Source: Ceratotherium simum simum
Lineage: Eukaryota > Chordata > Mammalia > Perissodactyla > Rhinocerotidae
Length of the DNA: 64,000 nucleotides
Assembly (NCBI RefSeq): GCF_000283155.1
Contig: NW_004454229.1
Location: forward strand, 519,024-583,023
Direction: 5' to 3'
How positions within the stretch are numbered: the stretch's first letter is position 1; every line of letters starts with the position of its first letter. The position numbers and the translations under genes are program-made. This document shows, piece by piece, positions 18,911 through 29,195 of the stretch. The notes beneath the pieces are model-generated. The model saw only the letters and a list, made by a program, of their open reading frames with translations. It ran no database searches and was not told where the DNA came from.

Positions 18911-19735
18911 ATGATGTGTCACGAAGAAATCACGTGGAGGGGAATAATGTTAGAATTGTTGTCTGAAAAAGAGTGCAGAATTCAGGGGAGAAGGCTGGAA
19001 CCCCAAAGACAATGATGGAATCTGGCAGCAGCATCCTAGAGACTGCACTGCAAGGACTCTCAGGATGTGATCGGGTACAGGTCCCAGTCTTCAGGCTACT
19101 GACCTGCTAAGGACCTGGGGTCATCTGGTCTTGTCTCCAAGTTCTCCTCCCAGGTTTTGTGTGCTCAAGCCCATGAGCTCTCTGGAAAATCACTTCTTCA
19201 CATCTAAGCCTGTGTCCCCCGCATTCCAACCATTACTACCCTTTGGGATGTGAACCTTGGCCTGTGCATGATGCTGGCTCTAGCCTCAGGCACGGAATTC
19301 TGTTGTCCCGACACTGAACTCCTCCTAGGAGGCTAGGGCCAACTTCCTCAGTAGGTTGGGATGGAAATATTTTAGCAGAATGGTGGCAAGGGCTAAGGCT
19401 CCTCTCCTCTGGCTCCTATACATGCCTCCAGGCTCAGGGCACAACCCTCAGTTGGAAGGGATCGTGCTCAGGGGAGCCAAATCAGATTCTGTTAAAAGTC
19501 ATCATCTCTAGTCCATGATTTCCACATCCATGTTCCTGACTCTGGTGCCACATGAGTGTGGCAGGTGTGTATGGTGGATGTGTGTGTGTTCACAGGGGGT
19601 GTGTGTTTGTCATTTTTGCTGTGTGCAGTGACTTCATTCTTCCTCGTGCTCTTGCATTAATTCACTAAATCTTATAATCCAATAGGGAGAGCCATAGGCC
19701 TCCCATGGACCCCTACACCTCTGGGACAATGTCCT
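18910..19735. other. Unassigned sequence with a short GT-rich patch
   Basis: No gene or named repeat. A GT-rich patch of irregular GTGTGT words lies at about 19555-19615. Confidence 0.4.
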
Positions 19736-20205
19736 AGTCCTCTGCAGAGCACACTGGCCCTCCCTGACCTGGCCTTGGTGGCCTCTTGGCCTCTTCTCTT
19801 GCCATTCCTAATCACGACCCTACTGCCTCCTTTCCCCAGGGGTTTGCCCTACTTGGATTGCACCACGCTTACTTACCTCTATGCTTTTGCACATATTGTC
19901 CCTCTGCTTGGAATGTTCTCTTGCCTTCCCATGTCTGGCCAACATCGTCAAGGGCCACTTGCTCCAGAAGTCTTCCCTGACCTGACCAGGGTGGGTTGAC
20001 TGTGCATATGTCTGCCATGGAACTTTATCACACTCACTCATGCCCCTGCCCTGCCATAATTACCCATTTCTGTGTCTGTTATTTTTCCACTGGGCCGTGA
20101 CCTCCTTGTAAGAAGCGGTTCAATCCATCAGTGCATTTCTAGAGCCCCACCCAGGGCCGGGCACAGTGTAGGTGTCCAGTGAGTGTTTGATGAACACATG
20201 AACGA
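19735..20205 (+). mobile_element. L2 LINE 3' end, sense
   Basis: Carries the L2 ORF2 C-terminal wording TATGCTTTTGCACATATTGT and CCCTCTGCTTGGAATGTTCT. Next come GAAGTCTTCCCTGACCTGAC and the 3' UTR text GGGCACAGTGTAGGTGTCCA...GAGTGTTTGATGAA. Frames are broken. Confidence 0.85.
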
Positions 20206-20221
20206 GGGACACAATATCGGG

Positions 20222-20472
20222 GTTCCAAGCGCTGGCCCTGGGCTCCCGCAGCCTGGGCTGGAATCCCAGTGACTGCACTCTGTGTGCGACTGTGGGCAAG
20301 TTACTGATCTTCCTGTGCCTCGGTTTCTCATCTGTAAAATGGTGCTACATGGGAGTACCTACCTCATGGGGTTTGTTACAAAGACTCAGTCAATATATGA
20401 AAATCACTTAAAATGGCGCATGGCTCGTGGTCAAGTGGCATAGTAAATATTAGTTATAACTATTATTATTGC
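20222..20472 (+). mobile_element. MIR SINE, full length, sense
   Basis: GGCTGGAATCCCAGTGACTG, CGACTGTGGGCAAGTTACTG, CTCGGTTTCTCATCTGTAAA, TACCTACCTCATGGGGTTTG and the 3' AGTAAATATTAGTTATAACT cover the whole consensus. Confidence 0.9.
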
Positions 20473-20474
20473 AA

Positions 20475-20680
20475 CTAAATCATTTGTTCATTTATTCAAT
20501 TATCATTCATTTTTTTTTTCCTTAATAAACTTCATCCAGTGCCTTTTCTGTGCCTGGCATTGGGTTGGGCACTGGAGTGGCAGATATAAACCAGACAGCC
20601 CTTGTCCTCAACATGGGCAGGGGTCAGGGGAGACAAACACAGATACGGATGATTACATCCCTGGGGTGCTCAGAGGGGCC
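20475..20680 (-). mobile_element. L2-like fragment, antisense
   Basis: ATTCATTTATTCAATTATCA, then CTGTGCCTGGCATTGGGTTG and GGGCACTGGAGTGGCAGATA, then CCCTTGTCCTCAACATGG, follow the antisense L2 3' UTR. Confidence 0.55.
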
Positions 20681-20759
20681 TGGCTCAGGGTCAGCAGACA
20701 GAGGCCCCTGGCCTGGGCCAGACAAGCCCTTCTCCTCGCAGAGTCCACTGAGGACACGG

Positions 20760-20995
20760 CCGCTCTAGGGAGAGGCACCATTAATTGAGAGCTGGACCTG
20801 GGCGGTCCTTGGATCTGGGAGACGCTGCTCAGCCTTCGTGGACAGCAGAGCCCCGAAATCCAGGGGCTTTGATTTTTCATTGACTAATGCTGCATTTCAT
20901 TGAACAGAAGCTTCCTGTTAAATCAAAACAGATGAGGTTTAAAAAATAATTCTAATTGATTCCATCCCTACAGTTCACATCCATAGCTCTCGGAC
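20760..20995. promoter_or_regulatory. Candidate conserved non-coding element (weak)
   Basis: Repeat-free and AT-rich within GC-rich surroundings. It holds two homeodomain-type cores, TTAATTGA at 20781-20788 and CTAATTGA at 20952-20959, plus CATTGACTAATG at 20879-20890. Conservation is inferred only from texture. Confidence 0.3.
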
Positions 20996-21064
20996 CCAGC
21001 CAGCAGAGGAGCCGTGTGTGTGCACGTGTGTGCGTGCACGTGCAGGGATAGATGCACAGATGAC

Positions 21065-21280
21065 AAAGTGGTCACTTTTCAGACACCTACGATGTGCCTG
21101 TCACAGCACTAGGCATCTTGCCTACTTGATTTCCTTTGGTCTGCACCCCATCTCTAGGAGGTGGGCGCTATTGTTAGCACCGTTTACAAATAAAGAGACT
21201 GGAGCTCAGAAAGGGCAAGACACTTGCCCAAGATCACAAAGCTGTAAGTGGTAGAGTGAGGGCTGATTTTGGTCCTTTCC
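21065..21280 (-). mobile_element. MIR SINE, antisense
   Basis: GACACCTACGATGTGCCTGT, CACAGCACTAGGCATC, TAGGAGGTGGGCGCTATTGT, GGAGCTCAGAAAGGGCAAGA, then CTTGCCCAAGATCACAAAGC. Well preserved. Confidence 0.85.
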
Positions 21281-21384
21281 AACTTCAAAGCAGCACACAG
21301 TGAGGGGTTATGAGAGGAGCGAGACCAGAAGGCGAGAGAGAGTGTCACTGGGCTTGTGTGCTGAGGCAAGGGACATGAAAGGCG

Positions 21385-21600
21385 TGTGACAACACCAAAA
21401 ATAACGATGACAGTGAGCCCACCCACTGGGTGCCTGGCACTGTGATAGGCGATTTACAGGTATCAAATGCTCACGTGATTCAGTGAGGTAAGTATTATTC
21501 TTCTCAGTTTTCAGATAAGGAAATTGAGGTTAAGAAGGATTAGAAAAAGTCCTCCAAGTCATGTCAGTGATAAATGTTTCTGACCCGAAGCCCTTGTTTC
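21385..21600 (-). mobile_element. MIR SINE, antisense
   Basis: CTGGGTGCCTGGCACTGTGA, TAGGCGATTTACAGG, GTGAGGTAAGTATTATTCTT, TTTTCAGATAAGGAAATTGA and GGTTAAGAAGGATTAG match the antisense MIR. Confidence 0.85.
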
Positions 21601-21724
21601 TCTGAGGATGTTACGTACGCCATGTGCACAGGTCTGTGTGGCGCGGAGGTATGAACTGTGACTGTTTCTTCAGAATATTGCATTTGGTTCTCACATGATG
21701 AGGTGTGAGCTGCTTCACTCACTC

Positions 21725-22430
21725 ATCCATTTGGTCACTCAACACCTGCCCTGGTCCAGCCCTGTTGCGGGTGCTGGGGACACCTGACCACAGGAAGTCG
21801 GAGCAGAGAATAAGACAGTCAGGGTCACTGTAGGCAGAGACACCAGGAAGGCTCCGTTTGGTTGGGAGTGACTATCGTGGTAGGTCCCTTTAGGAGAGGG
21901 GAGGCATTTACAAGGATAAGAGCTGACCGCATGACGTTCTTGGGGAGGAGCATTCCAAGCAGAAGCGGCAGCTACTGCAAAGGTCCCAGGGCTGGAACGG
22001 GCTGGGTGTGTTTGAGATGGGGCCACATGGCAGCAGACAGCCCTACTGGGAAGCTACTGCAGAGTCAAGGAGAAAGATGGTGGCAGTAGAGGTGAAGAGA
22101 GGTGGACAGATTGAGGATGTTTCTGAGGAACACAGCTCTCTGATGGATCCGATGACGGGTGTGAAGGACAGAGGAATCAAAGACAATCCTGAGGTGAGCA
22201 CCTGGGTGGATGGTGGAGCTTTCCTGAGATGCAGGGAGACGGGAGGAGCAGGATTGGGGGGTCAGTTGAGAGTTGGACAGGGAAGTGGGAGATGCCAGTG
22301 AGACGCCCAAGGCGACGCGTTTGGAGTTCATGGCTCTGGCTTTAGACTTGGTTGTCATTAGCATAGAGACAACATTTAGAGCCAAGAGACTGGTTGAGAT
22401 CACCTGAGGGAGAGTGGAGGACAAAATTCA
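21725..22430 (-). mobile_element. L2 LINE, long ORF2 3' fragment, antisense
   Basis: About 700 bp collinear with antisense L2: GGAGCATTCCAAGCAGAAGC (antisense of the FAxxVPSAWN-type motif, about 21950), AGGTGAAGAGAGGTGGACAG, ACCTGGGTGGATGGTGGAGC, CGGGAGGAGCAGGATTGGGG, GCCAGTGAGACGCCCAAGGC and ACTGGTTGAGATCACCTGAG. It is among the better L2 remnants here but contains frame breaks. The short plus frames over it are antisense artefacts. Confidence 0.85.
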
Positions 22431-22557
22431 GATGAGCCACGGGAAACCAGATGCATATCCACGAGTTGGCCGTGGTTCTCTTTCCAACCAGCAAATCCAA
22501 AGTCCAGCCTCATGTGGATCTTTCAGGGCAACCATGGGGAAGCAACGGGGGCTTCCA

Positions 22558-22742
22558 GGGAGGTCCGTATTTTGACCTCAGTTCTGTTATTTCAATTATA
22601 TCCTAACTACAGTTAGGCCTGCTGTTCACTGAGCCTCAGTTTATTTATCTGTACAATGGAACACTAATGTTCACCAGAGAGCAGGTGAGTTAATGACTGT
22701 GAAAACAATACAAGCACTGGGGACTATAACTGTCGCTTCGGA
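22558..22742 (+). mobile_element. MIR SINE, sense
   Basis: TTGACCTCAGTTCTGTTATT, then GAGCCTCAGTTTATTTATCT and GTACAATGGAACACTAATG, then GAGTTAATGACTGTGAAAAC follow the MIR sense order. Confidence 0.75.
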
Positions 22743-22744
22743 GT

Positions 22745-23515
22745 GTCCTGAGAAGGAAACAAGATGGTTCAGATACTGTGATGTTCTGGTTCAAAACCGG
22801 TTTCTCTCAAGATTTTGACAGACCAGGCTAATGGTAGATCCCAACCAACTTCAAGTCCATCCTTAAGTGGTCTCCTTTAGAGATTTTCTCTGATGCTTTC
22901 TCTGCTGGCTGCTCCCTTGGGAGTAGGGGAGAAAGGAGGAGGGACTTACCTCATGGCCAAGTTTGGGAGAAAGAATTGGGCTTGAGTACCTCCCCTCCCC
23001 CGCACTCTCAGGGATCAACCTGCTTACAGAGCAATTGTCCAGACGACCCAGCCTCTTGTCTGCCAGGTCCGCACTCATCTTTTGTACCAGGAGCCAAACC
23101 TACAGCTCTGTGGGCCCTTACTTCCTCTCCCTCCTTTGCCTCTCTCCCTGAAGAGGACAGTGAGTTGGCTAGAGAGACACAGCTAGGGTTTCTATTCAAC
23201 TCAACACCGTAGGGTGTACCTGTACCCCTCTGTACCCCCTGTGACAGGCTCTGGGGAGATGAGACAATTGCATTGGAAACAGCTGGGAACAGATCCAAGA
23301 GGGGATGGAACCCGGACCTGGAGTGTGCAGCCAGGATCACTCCTGTGGTCAGGGTTTGGGTAAACAGTGGACTGAGACAGCCAGGAGTACCCAACCCTGG
23401 CCTCTCTGCTGGGCCCCGGACCTTCACACCCACATTGCAGAGCACATGTCTCCACTGGAACCTCCAAGTTACCACGGCGCCAGCGGAGCCCAGCATCTTC
23501 CCCACATGCCTGCTG
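22745..23515. other. Unassigned sequence
   Basis: No recognised repeat or exon. Overlapping frames (for example 165 codons on the minus strand, 23008-23505) lack any family signature. Confidence 0.4.
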
Positions 23516-23519
23516 CCCT

Positions 23520-23690
23520 TCTGTGTGCGGAGATAGCTGCCGCTCCTCTCCGTCTCCTCCTTCTAGACTGTGGGTGCTGTGAGGGCAGGGAGGATGCCAA
23601 ATTCACATTTGCTCCTTAGCATGGGGTATAAAGCTCAGCGTGGAGCTGGTCTGCAGAGGAATGAGTGAACGAACGAGGGAACTGGGCTGT
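23520..23690 (+). mobile_element. L2 3' UTR fragment, sense
   Basis: TCTAGACTGTGGGTGCTGTG followed by AGGGCAGGGAGGATGCC, CTCCTTAGCATGGGGTATAA and GAATGAGTGAACGAACGAGG reads like the L2 tail (TAGACTGTAAGCTCC...GGGCAGGGA...AATGAATGAATG). Confidence 0.55.
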
Positions 23691-23989
23691 AGGAGCAGTG
23701 GAGAGGATGGAACCCACCAGGCGGGCAGGCAGGGCGTCTCAGCGGGCCACAGGGAGTAGCTCACAGTGGGCCCAGTCCTGTTGGTATGGCTCTTACAAAT
23801 GGCTCTAGGACTTTCTGAGAAGTGTGGGAGAGCTGTGTGCTTGGTTACCCCTTGTTCTAGGCCTGGAGTCTGAAACACAGGGGACCGAAGGAGTTGGCTG
23901 TCTACATGGGGAAATCGTAAATGGGAAAGATAAACGTTGGAAAATTAGGCACTGACCCATGGGCTCACCACTGGGACAGGGAAATCCGA

Positions 23990-24180
23990 GCTCATGGAAA
24001 AACTATAACCAGAGCGGGCTGGGCTGCACCGGCCCAGAAAAGCAGATGGGGGCAGCCATAAAACATGACCCCTCTGAGTCAGCCCGGCCAAGCCACGCAC
24101 TATTTTTAGATGCCAGTATTATTTTAAAACATTCCTCTGCCTTTAAATGCTGCCCTTTGCCCCCGAGTGCAGTGTGATCA
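23990..24180. promoter_or_regulatory. Candidate enhancer with AP-1, MEF2, TEAD and E-box motifs
   Basis: A repeat-free island with an E-box CAGATG (24043-24048), AP-1 site TGAGTCA (24075-24081), perfect MEF2 site CTATTTTTAG (24100-24109) and TEAD/MCAT site CATTCCT (24130-24136), all within 95 bp. That combination is known from skeletal- and cardiac-muscle enhancers. Motifs are seen directly; function is inferred. A MIR begins at its right edge. Confidence 0.45.
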
Positions 24181-24245
24181 GAGGCTAGTCACTAACTTCC
24201 CTGGGCTTCCACCTCTCCATCCGTGGAATGGGGTCCTCTCTCTCC
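24165..24245 (+). mobile_element. MIR fragment, sense
   Basis: TGCAGTGTGATCAGAGGCTA, GTCACTAACTTCCCTGGGCT and TCCATCCGTGGAATGGGGTC follow the MIR core. Confidence 0.6.
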
Positions 24246-24354
24246 CTCCCTGTCAACCATCATGGGTCTACTTGGGTTAAAGAGAGAGTTCTTTTTGCTA
24301 GAACATCCTAGAACTCTGAGACCTTGATTCCCACCTTCACTTTTTATCCTGCGT

Positions 24355-24462
24355 TGGAGGAGAAAGAACACGGGCTTCAGAAGCAGCATCCTAGTACTCA
24401 AATTTTTCCAACTGTGTGATGCTGGGCAAGGTTGCTCATTCAGACCTCTATGAAAGGGAGGC
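24355..24462 (+). mobile_element. MIR fragment, sense
   Basis: AAGAACACGGGCTTCAGAAG, then CAACTGTGTGATGCTGGGCA, AGGTTGCTC and CAGACCTCTATGAAA, equal the 5' half and core of MIR. Confidence 0.7.
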
Positions 24463-24719
24463 TTGGTAGGAGTGGAGGCCCTTCTCCAGCCTCGTCTTAA
24501 TCTACCTTCCCAACCCCCTTGCTCACTCTCCCCGTGTGTCCTGTCTCTGTGCGATGACCCCGTCTGGAATCCTCTCTGCCTTTCCCTCCTACATCAGCAC
24601 TCCTTCGGCCATTCCACACGTGTCCCCTGGGCACCGGCTCTCCCCTGGGCCGTGTGCTCGGGATACGGGCTGGGCTGTGGAGCCCCACCTGGCGACCCTG
24701 AGGGCTTCCCACAGGTGGT

Positions 24720-25280
24720 GGTGCCTCAATGGATCCTGAGAAGGGAACAGGTGTTCACAGGAGGGAAACTGGGGGGCAGGTATTCCAAGCCAAGGGGGCG
24801 GTGTGGGTGAGGGTGCAGAGGGGGGCGTGCATGCGAATAAGACTAAGCACTGTGGTGTTTCAGGCCCATAAAGTGCAAGTTGAGGAGCTGGGTGGAAGGT
24901 GCTGGAGAGGTCCTTCAGGGCTAAAGACTCTGCACATATTCTGCCTGAGGGCAGTGGGGAGCCATGGAGGATTATTTATTTATTTATTTATTTATTTTTG
25001 TGAGGAAGATCAGCCCTGAGCTAACATCCATGCCAATCCTCCTTTTTTCTTTTTCTTTTTTTTTGCTGAGGAAGACTGGCCCTGAGCTAACATTCGTGCC
25101 CATCTTCCACCACTTTATGTGGGACGCTGCCACAGCATGGCCTGACAAGCGGTGCGTTGGTGCGTGCCCAGGATCTGAACCCAGGCTGCCAGCAGCGGAG
25201 TGCGCACACTTAACTGCTACGCCACAGGGCCGGCCCCTGGAAGATTTTTAATCAAGGGAGTGACAGCCGATTTGCCACCT
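24720..25280 (-). mobile_element. L2 fragment, antisense, split by an ERE SINE
   Basis: AGGTATTCCAAGCCAAGGGG (antisense of the VPSAWN-type motif), then CTCTGCACATATTCTGCCTG...GGCAGTGGGGAGCCATGGAG. After the SINE comes TTTTTAATCAAGGGAGTGAC, which corresponds to the usual antisense L2 text GGAAGCCATTGGAGGGTTTT then AGCAGGGGAGTGAC. The insertion falls inside that phrase, so the two halves clearly belong together. Confidence 0.75.
24975..25237 (-). mobile_element. ERE-type SINE, antisense
   Basis: Begins with a (TTTA)n tract, then antisense tail units (GAAGATCAGCCCTGAGCTAA, GCTGAGGAAGACTGGCCCTG), CACTTTATGTGGGACGCTGC, the antisense B box GGATCTGAACC and the end GCCACAGGGCCGGCCCC. Flanks are an imperfect direct repeat, TGGAGGATTA at 24965-24974 against TGGAAGATTT at 25238-25247. 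The diverged repeat suggests an older insertion than those at 5695 and 13383. Confidence 0.92.
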
Positions 25281-25439
25281 TCTCTCCCTGTAGGCCCTGA
25301 TCTGACCAGGGGCCATGGGCAGTTTCTTTCTGGGTGTTTCACAGACGATTCAGTGCCCAGCATGGACTTTTGTTCATTCCCATTTCCACATGGGGGCCTC
25401 CAGATCCTTGTCTTAACCCCTGGACACCGTGTCCTGTAG

Positions 25440-25562
25440 GGTGAGACCAGTCTTTAAAGACCATCTAGTCCAAACCCTGATTTAATAGGTGGAGAAACTG
25501 AGATCCAAAGACAGGCGGATTCAGAACCGGAGTCTGGGTCTCCTGACCGCCAGGCAGGGGCT
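25440..25562 (-). mobile_element. MIR-family (MIR3-like) fragment
   Basis: AAAGACCATCTAGTCCAAAC, TAATAGGTGGAGAAACTGAG, GATCCAAAGACAGGC and GGGTCTCCTGACCGCCAGGC follow the ACCATCTAGTCCAACCC...GAGGAAACTGAGGCCC...CTCCTGACTCCCAG type. Confidence 0.65.
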
Positions 25563-26560
25563 CTGCCTGCCCCACATCCCGCCTCTTGGAGCCTGAGGCT
25601 TCCTGGGCATGGTGGGAGGGGGAAGGAGGGGCTGTGTCTGGTGGTCTGTGTGGACTGTGTTGCTTCTTGGGATTCGGTCAGTCTCTTGAGAGACCCCTCC
25701 ACATCCCATCTCCTCCCATCCATTTTAAGGGCAAGTTGCTTGTAAAACAGTCAAAATTAAGTCATTTATAGCAGAGGAGTTCAGAGCAGGATATAAAAAT
25801 GTATGGCTGGGGGGGTAGGGAAATTGTTTTTCTTTTTCCATTTCTCTTTAGACTTTCTCTTCTAAGAGCTAAACTGGAATAGTCTGGAGCCTGGAAAACT
25901 CCTGAGAAATGAAGGCCAGCAAGGGCCCAGTTGTGGGAAACTGTGGGCGGTGGGCATCACCCAGGCTGGCACGTCTGGAAAAGGCTGGGCCAGGGTGGGC
26001 CCCCACAGAGGAGGAGGCTGGAAACCAGGTCTGTGGGCTCAGCAACGTCTCTGAGGGGTTTCTTAGGAAGAAAGAGGAGAAGATGTGGAGGTATTCGGGG
26101 AGAAAGCCAGCGGGGGAAATGCAAACTGAGACCAGAGTCTGGGAGAGAGAGTGCCTCACGGGAGTAGGGCGGGTGGGACGAAGGCAGCGTGTTCGGGCCC
26201 CTGCTGCCAACTCTGCAGGACTGTGAGTATCTCCCGCCCTCAGTGTCTTCAACCCCCAAATGTGGCGGCTGCTCCCTGACCTGCCCCAGGGCTGTGAGAG
26301 TCAAAGGAGATTAAGGGTACGCGAGCATCTCATGGAGAAAGGGGAGCGTTCTGAACATCATTGTAACTTTTCCAGAAGGACACCCCATCTTGGCCCTGGG
26401 CCCTGGGAGACCCTTTGCAGAGAGAGCCCGGCCTGAGCCCGCCAGCTCTGAGCAGGCAGCTTGCCCTGAGGTCCTGTCCTGCGGATTCACTGCCCAGGAC
26501 AGTAAGACAGTTACTGACCTACCTGCATGGGATTGTGTGGAACCTGTAGGCACAGCACTT
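25560..26560. other. Unassigned; contains one exon-like segment
   Basis: No named repeat. At 25826-25851 a strong pyrimidine tract ends in TTTCTCTTTAG, and at 26223-26229 there is a good donor-like GTGAGTA. The 371 bases between them include an ATG-started frame that stops at the donor. This is reported as a finding, not as a gene. Confidence 0.4.
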
Positions 26561-26564
26561 CTCC

Positions 26565-26745
26565 GTGTCCAGTCTCTACCCGCCCACCATCTCACTGAGA
26601 CCTCGCCCGAGCCTAGGGAGCAGGGCTGCCAGAGATCATTTATACCATCTTAGGGCAACTTACCAAAAGCCACACAGCTACAGAGTGGAAGGGGCCAGGC
26701 TGGAGCCCCGATCTACAAAGCCAACGTTCTGGCCACTGGTCCTCT
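26565..26745 (-). mobile_element. MIR fragment, antisense
   Basis: AGGGCAACTTACCAAAAGCC, ACACAGCTACAGAGTGGAAG and GGAGCCCCGATCTACAAAGC follow the antisense MIR 5' half. Confidence 0.65.
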
Positions 26746-26799
26746 TGGTTCCCCAACAAATGAAGGCAGCCTGCAGCCACAAAGAGTTGGCACCACTTC

Positions 26800-27050
26800 A
26801 CAGCACTTGCTAACATTTCTTGACACATTTTCTGTGTCAGGTGCTCTTCTGAACTGTTTAGGAGCACAGCATTACACTGGGCTAGTCCTCACATCAACCC
26901 TTTGAAGCATGTGCTCTTATCCTGTGTTATGGGTAAATGGAGGCACAGAGAGGGTAAATAACATGCCTGGGGTCACACAGCCAGGAAGCGGCAGAGCTGG
27001 GATTTGAACCCAGGCGATCTGGCTCCAGACTCCCCCTTCTTAAACACTAG
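26800..27050 (-). mobile_element. MIR SINE, full length, antisense
   Basis: GCTAACATTTCTTGACACAT, TTCTGTGTCAGGTGCTCTTC, CCTCACATCAACCCTTTGAA, GGAGGCACAGAGAGGGTAAA, then GTCACACAGCCAGGAAGCGG and GGGATTTGAACCCAGGCGAT. One of the best MIR copies in the window. Confidence 0.9.
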
Positions 27051-27299
27051 CTATATGCAAATTCCTCAGGGGGGAGGACTGTCCCGAAAGATAGTGGCAT
27101 GTGACAACGATCTCATTCTTGCCTGCGATCAGCACTTGGCAGGGGGGCGGGAGAGCCGCCTGTGGTGGGGAGGCAGCCACTCCTGGTTCCAGCACGAGGC
27201 ATGTTTAAGGCTTCCGGTGCTGGGGCATCTCACGTGTCATGTGCAATTGACACGAGCAGGGCACCCCCCGGGCTCTCCCAGCTCTATAAGAGGCACCAT

Positions 27300-28090
27300 T
27301 ATCACCCAGTTTTGAGAGCCAGAGACCTGGGCAGAATCCTTGATGCCCCAGCCCCAGCCGTTCCTTAGCTCCCCTCCCCTGCAGCCAATCCATCCACGTG
27401 TCCCGTCGGTGCTGCACCAGACTACCTTGAGAGTTTCTCCACTGCTCTCTGCCTCCGTGCTGACACCCTCCTAGATTAATAGCCTTTCAGTAGGTCTCCC
27501 TGCTTCCCCTCTCACCCCACCACAATCCATTCTCTGCACAGCTGCTGGAGGGGTTTTCTTAAAATACAGATCAAATCACATCATTCTTCAGCTTAAAAAC
27601 TTTCCATGGCACTTAAATAAAATCCAGATTTCTGGCCATGGCCTAGAAGGTCCTGCCTGCCCCGGCCTCTGTTAACCTCTCCAGCTTCATCTATGCCATT
27701 TTACCCACCACGTGCCGTGCCCCAGCCAGACTGGTTCCGTTCCTGTAGCATACTAAGCAATTTTCCTCCTCGGGGCCTTTGCACATGCTGTTCCCTCTGC
27801 CTAGAACAGCTGTCTCTCACTCTTTCCGAGGATAAGTCCTCATAAACGTCACCTCCCCAGAGCAGTCTTCTCTGGTTACCCTCTGGCTGGTTTCCTTCAT
27901 GTCACTTGTTCTGCCTTGGAGCGATTTCAGCTGTCTGTCCAGGTTTGACCTTGCCCTCTAGAGTGTCAACTCAGTGGGAGAAGGACAGTGTTGTCAGGTT
28001 CCTGTTGGTGTCCCCAGCACCTAGCGTCGGCTGGCACCTGGTAATAGGCAACAAGTGGTTGGACGAATGTTGACTGAATGAATATATGAA
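27300..28090 (+). mobile_element. L2 LINE, long 3' fragment, sense
   Basis: Reads AGAGACCTGGGCAGAATCCT (frame RDLGRILDA, the conserved NLGVILDS-like motif of L2 ORF2). Then come CATCATTCTTCAGCTTAAAA, CTTTCCATGGCACTTAAATA (LHWLP-like region), GGGCCTTTGCACATGCTGTT, CCCTCTGCCTAGAACAGCTG (VPSAWN-like region) and the 3' UTR through CCCAGCACCTAGCGTCGG to TTGACTGAATGAATATATG. About 790 bp. Frames are broken. Confidence 0.9.
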
Positions 28091-28287
28091 ATCTAAATAC
28101 CCCAGAGGGGGTCTAGGGAAGCTAAGGCAGACTGCAGACCCTCCCCCTTGCTGATTTCTGTCCTCTCGGCCCACCCCAACCCCTCCTCTCACAGTCAGCC
28201 CCTCTGTTGTGGCTGCCTCTCTCTCTCCCATCTCCTGGTGGCACATTTGCCCATGGTCCCTGTAGCAGCCTCATCGTTCCTGACCTG

Positions 28288-28438
28288 GTCAACTCTCATG
28301 AGCATTTAATCACATGACCAACCTTTAAGGTGGGGCTGGGATTATTCCCGTTTCACAGGTGAAGAAAGGTCACGTCACTTGCCCGAGGGCCGGTGCCAGG
28401 AGGTGGAGGAGCCAGGACTCAGACCCCGGCACCGTGAG
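28288..28438 (-). mobile_element. MIR fragment, antisense
   Basis: CTCATGAGCATTTAATCACA, TTCCCGTTTCACAGGTGAAG, AAAGGTCACGTCACTTGCCC and GAGCCAGGACTCAGACCCCG. Confidence 0.7.
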
Positions 28439-28523
28439 GCTGGGCCCACGCCTCCCCCTGATGAGCATTTGGACATGTCCCTCCCACGGACCCCTACTGT
28501 TCAGTGACTCGGCCTCTCACCAG

Positions 28524-28707
28524 GTCATGCTTCCCAAACTTGCCTGATTCCTGAGAATCACCCAGAGCCCTTAAGATCAACACAGATTCCCAGTCCCTCG
28601 CTTAGAGGCTCTGTCTCAGTAGGGCTGGAGTGGGGATCCAGGAATCTGTATTTTTAATAATTGCCCCAGATGATTCTGAAGATCAAGCAAGTTTGGAAGG
28701 CACTGGT
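28524..28707 (+). mobile_element. MER5A-like hAT (Charlie) DNA transposon
   Basis: GTCATGCTTCCCAAACTTGC, GAGAATCACCCAGAGCCCTT, GGCTCTGTCTCAGTAGGGCT, then GGAATCTGTATTTTTAATAA and CAAGTTTGGAAGGCACTG. This is the layout of the short non-autonomous MER5A element, whose ends are inverted repeats of the CAGTGGTTCTCAAAC type. No transposase is encoded. Confidence 0.8.
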
Positions 28708-29029
28708 CTACAAGACAAAACTACAGCTACCCAGTCCAGCCTGAGGCCTTTGACGTAGTAGCCCTGTCCACTCCTCTGGCCTGATCTACCCACGACGCCC
28801 CCTGGGCCCATCCCCCGTTCCATGAACCCAGTCTGCTCACTGCCGCTGGACACCCACAGGGACCCAGCCTCGGCCTGTGCTGCTGCGGAGCCCTCTCGTC
28901 CTCCCTCGACTGTCTCCGCCTCCTTCCCAGACTGTCCTGACCAGAGCTGGCCACTTCCGCTGGGATGGCGACTTTCCTGACTAGATTGTAGCCCTGGTGG
29001 CAAGGTCGTGCCTGGGGCTTAGAATTTTA

Positions 29030-29195
29030 GAACTCCAGAGCTGGAAGGAACTTGGAAACCTCACCATCTGACCTTTTAACTTGACAAATGAGGAAACTGA
29101 GTCTCAGAAAGAGGAACAGACCCACCTGAGGTCACAGAGTGTCGTGGCAGAGCCAGGAGCAGGTGGATCTAGAGACTCCCACTGAGTTCAGTGAG
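29030..29195 (-). mobile_element. MIR-family (MIR3-like) SINE
   Basis: TTAGAACTCCAGAGCTGGAA, GGAACTTGGAAACC, GACAAATGAGGAAACTGAGT, CTCAGAAAGAGGAACAG and AGGTCACAGAGTGTCGTGGC. Confidence 0.75.

Noticed and set aside
23008..23505. 165-codon minus frame
   Set aside because: No recognisable motif, and equally long frames occur on the plus strand over the same bases.
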